Assembly (NCBI GenBank): GCA_030639665.1
Contig: DAOWCC010000147.1
Span: 1-6,017 of the forward strand
Reading direction: 5' to 3'
Origin: Elusimicrobiota bacterium
Lineage (GTDB): Bacteria; Elusimicrobiota; Elusimicrobia; Elusimicrobiales; UBA9959
DNA length: 6,017 nucleotides
Each line of letters opens with the position of its first letter. Positions within the stretch are counted from its first letter, which is position 1. Of this stretch, positions 1-5,282 are shown one piece after another. Made by a program: the position numbers and the translations under genes. A model generated the notes under the pieces. It did not search any database. It was not told the DNA's origin and was given only the letters and a program-made list of their open reading frames with translations.

Positions 1-2
1 AA

Positions 3-137
3 GTATATGCATACGAGGGAATAAACCGGAGCAAATTGTAAATATGGGAAATGCGGTTTGGGCTTAGAGGCAAAAAAATGAGAAGCGACTACACCTTAAA
101 ACAACTTGAAACTGGTCTTGACAAACTAAGCCACTAA
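3..137 (+). pseudogene. possible decayed 3' end of an unidentified gene
   Basis: No single frame is open across this stretch, but coding-like pieces follow one another. One frame is open at 3-38, a second at 25-78 encodes a C-x4-C peptide (CKYGKCGLGLEAKK), and the first frame resumes at 78-134 as MRSDYTLKQLETGLDKLSH before TAA at 135-137. The switch at 72-78 falls on a run of seven A that reads A AAA AAA in the incoming frame, so it could be a decay frameshift, a sequencing error or a programmed -1 shift. The upstream part is outside the window. The C-x4-C could be half of a zinc-binding site, as in some transposases and recombinases, but I do not recognise the family. The pieces may also be chance. 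It would converge on the Sel1 gene, whose stop lies 23 bases away. Confidence 0.25.
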
Positions 138-160
138 AAATTGCCCTATTATATTACAAA

Positions 161-1354
161 TTATTTTTGAGTTTTTTCTTTCTTAGGGACAAATTCCGAA
201 GCTAATTTCTGAGCTTTAGCAATTTGCTTGGTTGTCATTTTTTCCTCAATCTCATCTCTTGCTTTAGTTTTTTCACTGTTTTGAGAAGCTGCTAAATTAA
301 TCCATTTATGAGCTTTCACATAATTTTGAGATACCCCTTTCCCATAATAATACTTAAGACCTAAATTATATTGTGCGCTCTCGTGACCTTGCATCGCTGA
401 TTTTCTATACCATTTCACAGCTTTTTTATAATTTTGAGTTATACCTCGGCCATCTTCATAGAAAACGCCTAAATTATGTTGTGCGTTAGCATCACCTTGC
501 ATCGCTGATTTTCTATACCATTTTAAAGCTTTTTTATAATTTTGAGTTACACCTTCTCCTTCGTAATACAAAAGAGCTAAATTAAATTGTGCTATCGCAT
601 CACCTTGTTCCGCTGATTTTCTATACCATTTTGCAGCTTCTTTATAATTTTGTTCAACAGCCTTGCCAGCATCATACATTTCTCCTAAAGTCGTTTGTGC
701 TAGAGGATGACCTTGCTCAGCAGCTTTTTTAATCCATTTTAAAGCTTTTTTATAATTTTGTGGAAAATCATTTTCCACAAAATATCCTATACCCAAAGCA
801 TAATGTGAATTTACATCTCCTTGCTCTGCTGCTTCTTTATAATTTTGTGGAAAATCATTCCCAACAAGATATCCCATACCCAAAATATATTGTGAATTTA
901 CATCTCCTTGTTCTGCTGCTTTTTTAAACCATATTAACGATTCTTTATTGTCTACACCAATATAATCCATAGCTAAATTAAATTGTGCATCCACAAAACC
1001 GTGTTTTGCTGCTTTCTCAGTCCATTTAATACTTTCTTTTTTATCCTTTTTAATACCATCGCCATTATAATACATGCCTGCTAATATAAACTCTGCTTTT
1101 GAATATCCTTTTTCAGCAATAGGACGAATAATTTTTAGAGCCTCTTCATATTTTTTTTTATCAATTAAAGTTTGTGCTTTTTCTAATTGTTTATCATATT
1201 TTTTTTCAGCAAGATGCTTATCCGGATTAAACTCTGATGACTTGTTATTGTTAATTTTTAATATAGTTGTTGATTTTATTTGAGCCTTAGTAAAACTCAA
1301 AGATAAAACTATTATCGCAAAAACTAAAGTAAGTGTTTTCTGTATTTTTTTCAT
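161..1354 (-). CDS. secreted Sel1-repeat (TPR-like) protein
   Basis: This 397-residue protein has a Sec signal peptide: a basic start (MKKIQK), a hydrophobic core at about 8-21, and a probable cleavage after TKA (residue 24). There is no lipobox cysteine. After a charged linker come eight Sel1-like repeats: 84-119, 120-150 (short), 151-179 (short), 180-215, 216-251, 252-287, 288-323 and 324-359. The full units are 36 residues and follow the pattern AQ-x-NLG-x2-Y-x2-G-x-G-V-x-QNY-x-KA-x-KWYRKSA-x-QG. The tail resembles the usual end of such proteins (MTTKQIAKAQKLASEF). Sel1 solenoids bind other proteins; known secreted examples include the Helicobacter Hcp proteins and Legionella LpnE. The partner here is unknown. 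The start is supported by CTCCC at 1362-1366 (GGGAG in sense) seven bases before ATG. It lies 24 bp downstream of the MFS gene on the same strand, so the two are probably one operon. Repeats 3 and 4 look recently duplicated. Confidence 0.93.
   Translation of the reverse strand: MKKIQKTLTLVFAIIVLSLSFTKAQIKSTTILKINNNKSSEFNPDKHLAEKKYDKQLEKAQTLIDKKKYEEALKIIRPIAEKGYSKAEFILAGMYYNGDGIKKDKKESIKWTEKAAKHGFVDAQFNLAMDYIGVDNKESLIWFKKAAEQGDVNSQYILGMGYLVGNDFPQNYKEAAEQGDVNSHYALGIGYFVENDFPQNYKKALKWIKKAAEQGHPLAQTTLGEMYDAGKAVEQNYKEAAKWYRKSAEQGDAIAQFNLALLYYEGEGVTQNYKKALKWYRKSAMQGDANAQHNLGVFYEDGRGITQNYKKAVKWYRKSAMQGHESAQYNLGLKYYYGKGVSQNYVKAHKWINLAASQNSEKTKARDEIEEKMTTKQIAKAQKLASEFVPKKEKTQK
360..709 (-). repeat. 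108-bp-period coding repeats in the Sel1 gene
   Basis: The C-terminal Sel1 units are also repeated at DNA level. The string around ACCTTG..CGCTGATTTTCTATACCATTT occurs at about 386, 494 and 602, each 108 bp (36 codons) apart. The close nucleotide match suggests expansion by unequal recombination or slippage and makes copy-number change between strains likely. Confidence 0.8.
818..904 (-). repeat. 87-bp duplicated, shortened Sel1 unit
   Basis: Repeat 3 of the Sel1 protein (29 residues) is nearly the same at DNA level as the neighbouring repeat 4 (710-817). The string TATAATTTTGTGG recurs exactly 87 bp apart (751 and 838). Repeat 3 reads NYK-EAAEQG where repeat 4 reads NYK-KALKWIK-KAAEQG. It has therefore lost seven codons that form part of the second helix of the Sel1 hairpin. 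The frame is kept. Confidence 0.8.
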
Positions 1355-1378
1355 GTTTGTTCTCCCAAATGATTTAAT

Positions 1379-2653
1379 CTATAAACTTTCTTCTGCTTTA
1401 TGTGATATATGGGTCTTGAGGTTTAGGAACGGAATTAAAAGCATGCCGGGGATTGAAAAGCAGAAAGCGGCTAAGAAGAAGGTTGTATAACCCACATGTT
1501 CTTGAAAATAACCGCTGACCATTCCCGGAAGCATCATGCCTAAAGCCATTATGCCCGTTGAAATGGCAAAATAGGAAGTTTTATATTTCTTTCCGCTTAT
1601 TTCTATAAGGTAAAACATAAAGGCCGTTGTTCCAAGACCATAACCCAATTGTTCTGCGGCAATCAAAATATAAACCCAATACTGAGGTAGGGTTTGATGA
1701 AGCGACATATAAACATAGACAAGGTCGGGTAAGTTTAAAAGTAAAGCCATAGGCCAAATGCAGCGCTTAAGGCCATACTTCGCGATAATAACTCCACCGG
1801 CCACTCCTCCAATTATAAGAGCTAAAACTCCCACAGTTCCATAAATCCAACCCACCAGCGTGGTTTCAAGGCCAAGGCCTCCCTTGGCTATAGTATCAAG
1901 CAGGAAAGGGGCTGTCAGTTTGACCAGCATGGCTTCACCGAATCGATAGAGAAGAATAAAGGCGAGCATTATTAAAATACCTTTGCGCTTAAAATAACTT
2001 ATAAAAACATCGCTAAATCCGTGCCAATCCAATTTCTCTTTTTTTACTGTTTCCACCTTAGGATAAGGCAAAACAAATTTATGATACAGGAATAAAATCA
2101 AAAATATCGCTCCGGCTATACACAGCGTGATAGTCCAGCTTAAGGGAATGTTCCCCGTTGATTTTTCAAGATGGCCACCCCATAAAACAAGCGCGCCGGT
2201 TGTAAAAATCATGCCCATGCGCCAGAAGAAAGCTCTTATGCCGACGAAAAAAGCCTGTTTGCTTTCATCCATAGCCAACATATAATAGCCGTCAATCGCT
2301 ATATCCTGAGTTGCTGAGATAAAAGCAATTAGCATAAAAAAGCATGTGGACGCTAAAAGGAAGCCTTTGACTTGCAGTGAAAACCCACAGAGAAATAAGG
2401 CGAAAGCCATGATTATTTGCGTATATAAAATCCAGTTTCTTTTGGTGGAATATATATCCACAATCGGGCCCCAGAACATTTTTATAACCCATGGCAAATA
2501 AAGCAAGCTTGTCCAAAAAGCTATATCCGTATTTGAAACGCCCATCCTTTTATAAATAACAACCGCCAAAAAATTGACTATCATATACGGCAGGCCTTCG
2601 GCAAAATATGTCGTAGGCACATAAAACCATGGATTTCTATTTTCAACTTTCAT
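1379..2653 (-). CDS. AmpG-like MFS permease (PAT family)
   Basis: This 424-residue inner-membrane protein has about 12 hydrophobic segments and short loops. Family signs are the N-terminal YFAEGLPY (16-23) followed by YKRMGVSNTDIAFWTSL, the hallmark QDIAIDGYY at 116-124, the second-half entry LYRFGEAML (235-243), and EQLGYGLGTTAFMFYL (334-349), which matches the AmpG E-x4-G-x-GTTAF pattern. A cytoplasmic linker rich in Lys and Glu (about 196-215) separates the two six-helix halves. AmpG brings anhydromuropeptides from the periplasm into the cytoplasm for cell-wall recycling. Whether this paralogue carries the same substrate is inference, since no murein gene is adjacent. The start is supported by AAAGGA about six bases before ATG. 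It is the upstream gene of a likely operon with the Sel1 protein, and is read divergently from the YidE-like gene. Confidence 0.85.
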   Translation of the reverse strand: MKVENRNPWFYVPTTYFAEGLPYMIVNFLAVVIYKRMGVSNTDIAFWTSLLYLPWVIKMFWGPIVDIYSTKRNWILYTQIIMAFALFLCGFSLQVKGFLLASTCFFMLIAFISATQDIAIDGYYMLAMDESKQAFFVGIRAFFWRMGMIFTTGALVLWGGHLEKSTGNIPLSWTITLCIAGAIFLILFLYHKFVLPYPKVETVKKEKLDWHGFSDVFISYFKRKGILIMLAFILLYRFGEAMLVKLTAPFLLDTIAKGGLGLETTLVGWIYGTVGVLALIIGGVAGGVIIAKYGLKRCIWPMALLLNLPDLVYVYMSLHQTLPQYWVYILIAAEQLGYGLGTTAFMFYLIEISGKKYKTSYFAISTGIMALGMMLPGMVSGYFQEHVGYTTFFLAAFCFSIPGMLLIPFLNLKTHISHKAEESL

Positions 2654-2690
2654 TTTTTTCCTTTAAAATCAAATTCTTTGGCAGTATTAG

Positions 2691-2696
2691 AGTATA
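2691..2696 (-). promoter_or_regulatory. possible -10 box for the MFS/Sel1 operon
   Basis: Read on the minus strand, these bases are TATACT, five of six matches to TATAAT, and would give a leader of roughly 30 nt before the MFS start. I see no good TTGACA-like box 16-18 bp upstream. AT-rich DNA yields such hexamers by chance, so this is weak. Confidence 0.25.
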
Positions 2697-2726
2697 AGGT
2701 TTTTCCTTTATGACTGTTCTCTGCTT

Positions 2727-2760
2727 ACTGTCTAAATTTAGTTTTGAAATTTAGACCAGT
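2727..2760. promoter_or_regulatory. stem-loop with TCTAAATTT / AAATTTAGA arms
   Basis: TCTAAATTT (2731-2739) is the exact reverse complement of AAATTTAGA (2747-2755), with a 7-nt loop. ACTG (2727-2730) and CAGT (2757-2760) extend the stem past a single bulged C. It lies just upstream of the minus-strand promoter candidate and could be an operator. The right-arm sequence recurs at 2855-2863. Confidence 0.55.
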
Positions 2761-2794
2761 ATAGTTTAACTTTTACTCTGTTTAAGACTCAAGT

Positions 2795-2829
2795 TAAACC
2801 ATTTCCACTTTTGAAGTGGAAATGGTTTA
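2795..2829. promoter_or_regulatory. perfect 16-bp stem-loop
   Basis: TAAACCATTTCCACTT (2795-2810) is followed by a TTG loop and the exact reverse complement at 2814-2829. No T-run follows in either direction, so it is not a typical intrinsic terminator. It is upstream of the YidE-like gene and would lie in that gene's leader only if transcription starts before it. It could be an operator, an attenuator arm or a small dispersed palindrome. The structure is certain; its role is not known. Confidence 0.75.
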
Positions 2830-2852
2830 TGGAGAATTTAATTTCATTATGT

Positions 2853-2858
2853 TAAAAT
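2853..2858 (+). promoter_or_regulatory. possible extended -10 for the YidE-like gene
   Basis: TAAAAT is preceded by TG and one base, which fits an extended -10 element, and would place the transcript start about 45 nt before ATG 2910. No clear -35 hexamer is seen. If it is used, the 2795-2829 hairpin sits in promoter DNA rather than in the transcript. Confidence 0.25.
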
Positions 2859-2899
2859 TTAGATGAAGAATTAAGGGTAGTTTCTACATTTAATTTATT

Positions 2900-2903
2900 G
2901 GAG
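2900..2903 (+). promoter_or_regulatory. Shine-Dalgarno that sets the start at 2910
   Basis: GGAG stands six bases before ATG 2910, an ideal spacing. The in-frame TTG at 2898 overlaps this ribosome binding site and has no comparable one of its own, so the ATG is preferred. Confidence 0.75.
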
Positions 2904-2909
2904 CTGCAA

Positions 2910-4565
2910 ATGGAATCTCTAAGTTTTTTATTTTCTCCCCACTCTATCGCCTATTCAATATTTATTATTATGCTGGTTTCCGCCATCGGTCTCGCCATTG
3001 GCGAGATAAAAATTTTTGGCGTAAATCTGGGCATAGCCGGAGTTCTTTTCTCCGGTATTTTATTCGGCCATTTCGGTTTTAATTTAAAACCTGAAATAAT
3101 AGATTTTTTAAGAGATCTGGGTTTGATTCTTTTTGTTTACAGTATCGGCACTCAAGTTGGTCCCGGTTTTTTCTCTTCCTTTAAAAAAGAAGGCATAAAG
3201 TTTAATCTTCTGGCCGCCTCTGTAGTTCTTCTCGGCATCGGTATGACTTTAATTGTTAATTATCTTTCCCATATTGATATCGCGACAGCAATTGGAATGT
3301 ATACGGGAGCTGTTACAAATACTCCCTCTTTGGCGGCGGCTCAGCAGGCGATTATAGGCATTAAAGCCACAATGGTAAACAATATTTCCGTCGGCTATGC
3401 TTTGGCATATCCCGGAGCCATTATGGGCATAATCTTATCCATGGTTTTTATTAAGTTTGTTTTTTCAAAAAAGGCCGATGAAGAAATAAAATCAGTGGAA
3501 ATGATTAGCGGCGCTTCAAAATTGTCAGCGATAAGCATACAGGTTGATAATAAAAACATGGACGGTTTGCGTATAAAAGATATTCCGGCTATAGCGGAAT
3601 TTGGCATTATAGTTTCAAGAATATGCCGTAATGATAATCTTACCATTGCCCACGGAAGTACTGAGATTAAAGTGGGAGATATTCTCTTGGTTGTCGGTGA
3701 AATTGAAAATATAAATAAATTCCGCCTTGTGGTCGGTTCCTCAAGCGATATGGATATTCAAAAATTGCCGAGCAAGATAATCAATTCGCGAATCATAGTT
3801 ACCAAGAAAAATGTTATCGGCAAAACTTTAGCCGAACTCGGTCTTGAGGAAAAATATAATGTGATAATAACCAGAGCCGCGAGAGCCGATATTGAATTTT
3901 TGGTAGCGGATAAATATGTCCTGCAGTTTGGCGATAATGTCGTGGCGGTGGGAGAGGAAAGTTGTATTGAAAGGGTCTCATCTTTGCTCGGCAATTCTCC
4001 CAAAGATTTGCGCCATCCTCAGCTTATCCCCGTTTTTGTAGGCATTGTTTTGGGAGTTATTTTAGGGTCTATTCCCATTTTTATTCCCGGCTTCTCAACC
4101 CCGGTAAAACTTGGTCTTGCCGGCGGCCCTTTGATAATGGCCATTATTTTAAGTTATATTCAGCATATAGGTCCGCTTCATTGGTATATGCCGCCAAGCG
4201 CCAATCTCATGCTTAGGGAATTGGGCATAGTTTTATTTCTAGGTTGTGTGGGATTGAAATCAGGCACAAAATTTTTCAGCACGCTTTTGCACGGAAACGG
4301 CTTATCCATAATGCTTCTTGCTTTTTTGATAACCGTGATTCCATTGCTCATCGTGGGGATATTTGCGAAATATAAGCTTAAAGTGAAGTTTATGGCTTTA
4401 TGCGGAATATTAAGCGGAAGCATGACGGATCCCCCCGCTTTGGCCTTTGCCAATTCCATAGCCACATCAAATCTTCCTTCGATGTCTTATGCCACGGTTT
4501 ATCCGCTGGTTATGATTCTAAGAGTGATTTCCGCTCAGATACTGGTAATCCTTTTTGTGAGATAG
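2910..4565 (+). CDS. AspT/YidE-type transporter with two TrkA_C domains
   Basis: This is a 551-residue inner-membrane protein with the duplicated AspT/YidE/YbjL architecture. Five or so membrane segments lie within about 10-187, two RCK_C (TrkA_C) domains at about 200-280 and 284-363, then a second membrane half at about 370-551. The two halves carry matching signatures: GAVTNTPSLAAAQQ at 133-146 and LSGSMTDPPALAFAN at 501-515. Paired helices also echo each other (GLILFVYSIGTQVGPGFF and GIVLFLGCVGLKSGTKFF). Each RCK_C domain keeps its typical close (IKVGDILLVVGE and LQFGDNVVAVGE). Characterised members include AspT, an aspartate:alanine exchanger. Substrate cannot be assigned here; amino-acid or dicarboxylate exchange is inference. 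RCK_C domains in other transporters bind small ligands, so they may gate this one. The TTG at 2898 would add four residues but overlaps the ribosome binding site. It is divergent from the MFS operon. Confidence 0.9.
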   Translation: MESLSFLFSPHSIAYSIFIIMLVSAIGLAIGEIKIFGVNLGIAGVLFSGILFGHFGFNLKPEIIDFLRDLGLILFVYSIGTQVGPGFFSSFKKEGIKFNLLAASVVLLGIGMTLIVNYLSHIDIATAIGMYTGAVTNTPSLAAAQQAIIGIKATMVNNISVGYALAYPGAIMGIILSMVFIKFVFSKKADEEIKSVEMISGASKLSAISIQVDNKNMDGLRIKDIPAIAEFGIIVSRICRNDNLTIAHGSTEIKVGDILLVVGEIENINKFRLVVGSSSDMDIQKLPSKIINSRIIVTKKNVIGKTLAELGLEEKYNVIITRAARADIEFLVADKYVLQFGDNVVAVGEESCIERVSSLLGNSPKDLRHPQLIPVFVGIVLGVILGSIPIFIPGFSTPVKLGLAGGPLIMAIILSYIQHIGPLHWYMPPSANLMLRELGIVLFLGCVGLKSGTKFFSTLLHGNGLSIMLLAFLITVIPLLIVGIFAKYKLKVKFMALCGILSGSMTDPPALAFANSIATSNLPSMSYATVYPLVMILRVISAQILVILFVR

Positions 4566-4684
4566 AGAAAGGAAAAATTTAATATTATCTTTGAATGGAA
4601 TCCTGTAAGTCTGCAGACTCGCTCATGCAGAAGTTTTAAACGCCGTTGTTCACTTCAATTTATTCGGCGACTGCGGAACTCGTG

Positions 4685-4701
4685 AAAAAACAATGTTTTT
4701 T
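4685..4701. repeat. AAAAAAC / GTTTTTT hairpin
   Basis: Seven bases pair perfectly around an AAT loop. With its A-run and T-run it could weakly end transcription from either flanking gene, but the stem has only one G-C pair, so it is a poor terminator. Confidence 0.3.
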
Positions 4702-4774
4702 AACTCAGACATCCTCGCCGTTTCGGTGAAATTCCCTCATAAATTTTGTTCGCAAGGCTTCCTCCAAACAAATC

Positions 4775-4802
4775 GGCGGATCCGCCAAAGCTGTGTGGCG
4801 GA
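4775..4802. repeat. GGCGGA-TCCGCC-loop-GGCGGA palindrome set
   Basis: GGCGGATCCGCC (4775-4786) is a perfect 12-bp palindrome. Its right half TCCGCC (4781-4786) can instead pair with GGCGGA at 4797-4802 across a 10-nt loop. The two pairings exclude each other. The block is GC-rich against an AT-rich background and sits just inside the right end of the MITE-like unit. Confidence 0.6.
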
Positions 4803-4840
4803 AAACTTCAGAAATCGCTCCCTTACAGACTTATAGGATT

Positions 4841-4944
4841 CCCATATCTTCGCTTTTTGGTGATAATCCCGCCCAAAATAACTGCCTTATTCCCACCCGG
4901 TCTTATTCCGGTTTTGTTTCGTGGAGCTCGTCTTCAAGTTTTTG
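4841..4944. repeat. copy A of the ABC gene-end repeat
   Basis: Aligns without gaps to 5179-5282 at a constant offset of 338 bp. The part beyond and including the stop codon (4841-4905) differs at only 2 of 65 positions (4843 and 4894). The part matching the coding tail (4906-4944) differs at 9 of 39. On the minus strand it encodes QKLEDELHETKPE and a stop, against EKLEEELHNINPE in the real ABC gene. The copy begins within the last two bases of the MITE-like unit. Confidence 0.9.
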
Positions 4945-5067
4945 TTTCCTGAATGCCAAGTCGGGTTCCGAACGGTGTCGCTGGAGCAACGAGCCTTTTG
5001 GGGTTCTTTCGTATTTATTGTGGATATCATGCAGTTTTTTATATCCGTTAAATCCTGTAAATCTTGT
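4903..5067 (-). pseudogene. start-less open frame ending in an ABC-like tail
   Basis: Between an in-frame TAG (5068-5070) and the stop at 4903-4905 there are 54 open codons without an ATG or a ribosome binding site. Only the last 13 or so residues (QKLEDELHETKPE) resemble the ABC exporter C-terminus. The upstream part (for example NGYKKLHDIHNKYERTPKG) shows no ABC motif: no signature, Walker B or H-loop sequence. It is therefore either a junction between an ABC gene remnant and another repeat, or one repeat unit that happens to be open. It is unlikely to be expressed alone. Confidence 0.4.
5051..5064. repeat. AATCCTGTAAATCT box
   Basis: Matches 13 of 14 positions of AATCCTGTAAGTCT at 4599-4612 in the same orientation. 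The inverted, slightly diverged form is at 4827-4840. The octamer core also appears inverted at 5122-5129 (ACAGGATT). I recall similar AATCCTGTAAATC strings in many unrelated bacterial intergenic regions, but cannot verify this here. Confidence 0.5.
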
Positions 5068-5178
5068 CTAAAAAGTTGTTAGGTATTTCTGTGGTGTAAA
5101 TTAGGAAAAACAAAGCATCTGACAGGATTAACAGCCAAAAACCCAAAGTCGTTCGTTGCAAAATCTTTGCCAGAATTA

Positions 5179-5282
5179 CCTATATCTTCGCTTTTTGGTG
5201 ATAATCCCGCCCAAAATAACTGCCTTATTCCTACCCGGTCTTATTCAGGGTTTATATTGTGGAGTTCTTCTTCGAGTTTTTC
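5179..5282. repeat. copy B of the ABC gene-end repeat
   Basis: This copy covers the last 13 codons and stop of the ABC exporter gene and 62 bp downstream of it. It is the partner of 4841-4944. The coding part resembles the usual end of exporters of this class (YEREKLEEEL), so this copy is plausibly the native one, or the gene has kept the sense of its tail after repeat entry. Confidence 0.9.

Larger units (their letters stand above)
2654..2909. promoter_or_regulatory. divergent intergenic region with stem-loops
   Basis: This 256-bp AT-rich stretch separates the minus-strand MFS/Sel1 operon from the plus-strand YidE-like gene and should carry both promoters. It holds no plausible ORF. It contains three inverted repeats (2727-2760, 2764-2799, 2795-2829), two of which overlap, and the nonamer AAATTTAGA occurs twice (2747-2755 and 2855-2863). 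Hexamers resembling -10 boxes are present for each direction, but no convincing -35 box accompanies them. Confidence 0.7.
4597..4842. mobile_element. MITE-like element, 246 bp with inverted ends
   Basis: GGAATCCTGTAAGTCTG at 4597-4613 is matched by CAGACTTATAGGATTCC at 4826-4842, inverted with 16 of 17 positions paired. The similarity continues inward without gaps, giving about 29 of 41 matches (4597-4637 against 4802-4842). The interior has no credible ORF but has several palindromes. This layout suits a non-autonomous miniature element or a long-hairpin intergenic repeat. I do not see a clear target-site duplication at the ends, and no matching transposase is present, so mobility is inference. 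Confidence 0.5.
4566..5240. other. repeat-mosaic intergenic region without an intact gene
   Basis: These 675 bp lie between convergent genes and hold no ORF with a start, ribosome binding site and recognisable product. They are composed of a MITE-like unit (4597-4842), a duplicate of the ABC gene end and flank (4841-4944), a start-less open stretch (to 5067), an AATCCTGTAAATCT box (5051-5064), about 100 bp of unassigned sequence, and the flank of the real ABC gene (5179-5240). Base composition is patchy, with GC-rich blocks such as 4774-4802 inside AT-rich DNA. No strong intrinsic terminator was found for either flanking gene. Confidence 0.75.

Noticed and set aside
360..904. Regularly spaced repeats taken as a CRISPR array
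   Set aside because: The 108-bp and 87-bp periods are in-frame Sel1 codons with no alternation of short repeat and unique spacer.
1074..1283. Plus-strand 69-codon frame inside the Sel1 gene
   Set aside because: Antisense shadow of a well-supported gene, with no ribosome binding site or recognisable domain.
2292..2516. Minus-strand 74-codon frame inside the MFS gene
   Set aside because: Out-of-frame shadow of the permease on the same strand, with no recognisable product.
3395..4465. Minus-strand frames of 81-95 codons inside the YidE-like gene, and the plus-strand frame at 4400-4582
   Set aside because: Shadows of a long gene whose own frame shows full family motifs in both halves and both RCK_C domains.
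4685..4701. Intrinsic terminator for the YidE-like gene
   Set aside because: The stem is almost all A-T and lies 120 bp past the stop inside a repeat unit; too weak to call.
4746..5071. Plus-strand open frames of 68 and 92 codons
   Set aside because: They run across the MITE-like end and antisense to the ABC-tail repeat, lack a ribosome binding site and resemble no protein; they are by-products of repeat sequence.
5072..5178. Small gene or RNA between the two repeat copies
   Set aside because: A start-less open frame exists on the minus strand, but there is no ribosome binding site, promoter, stable structure or terminator to support one.
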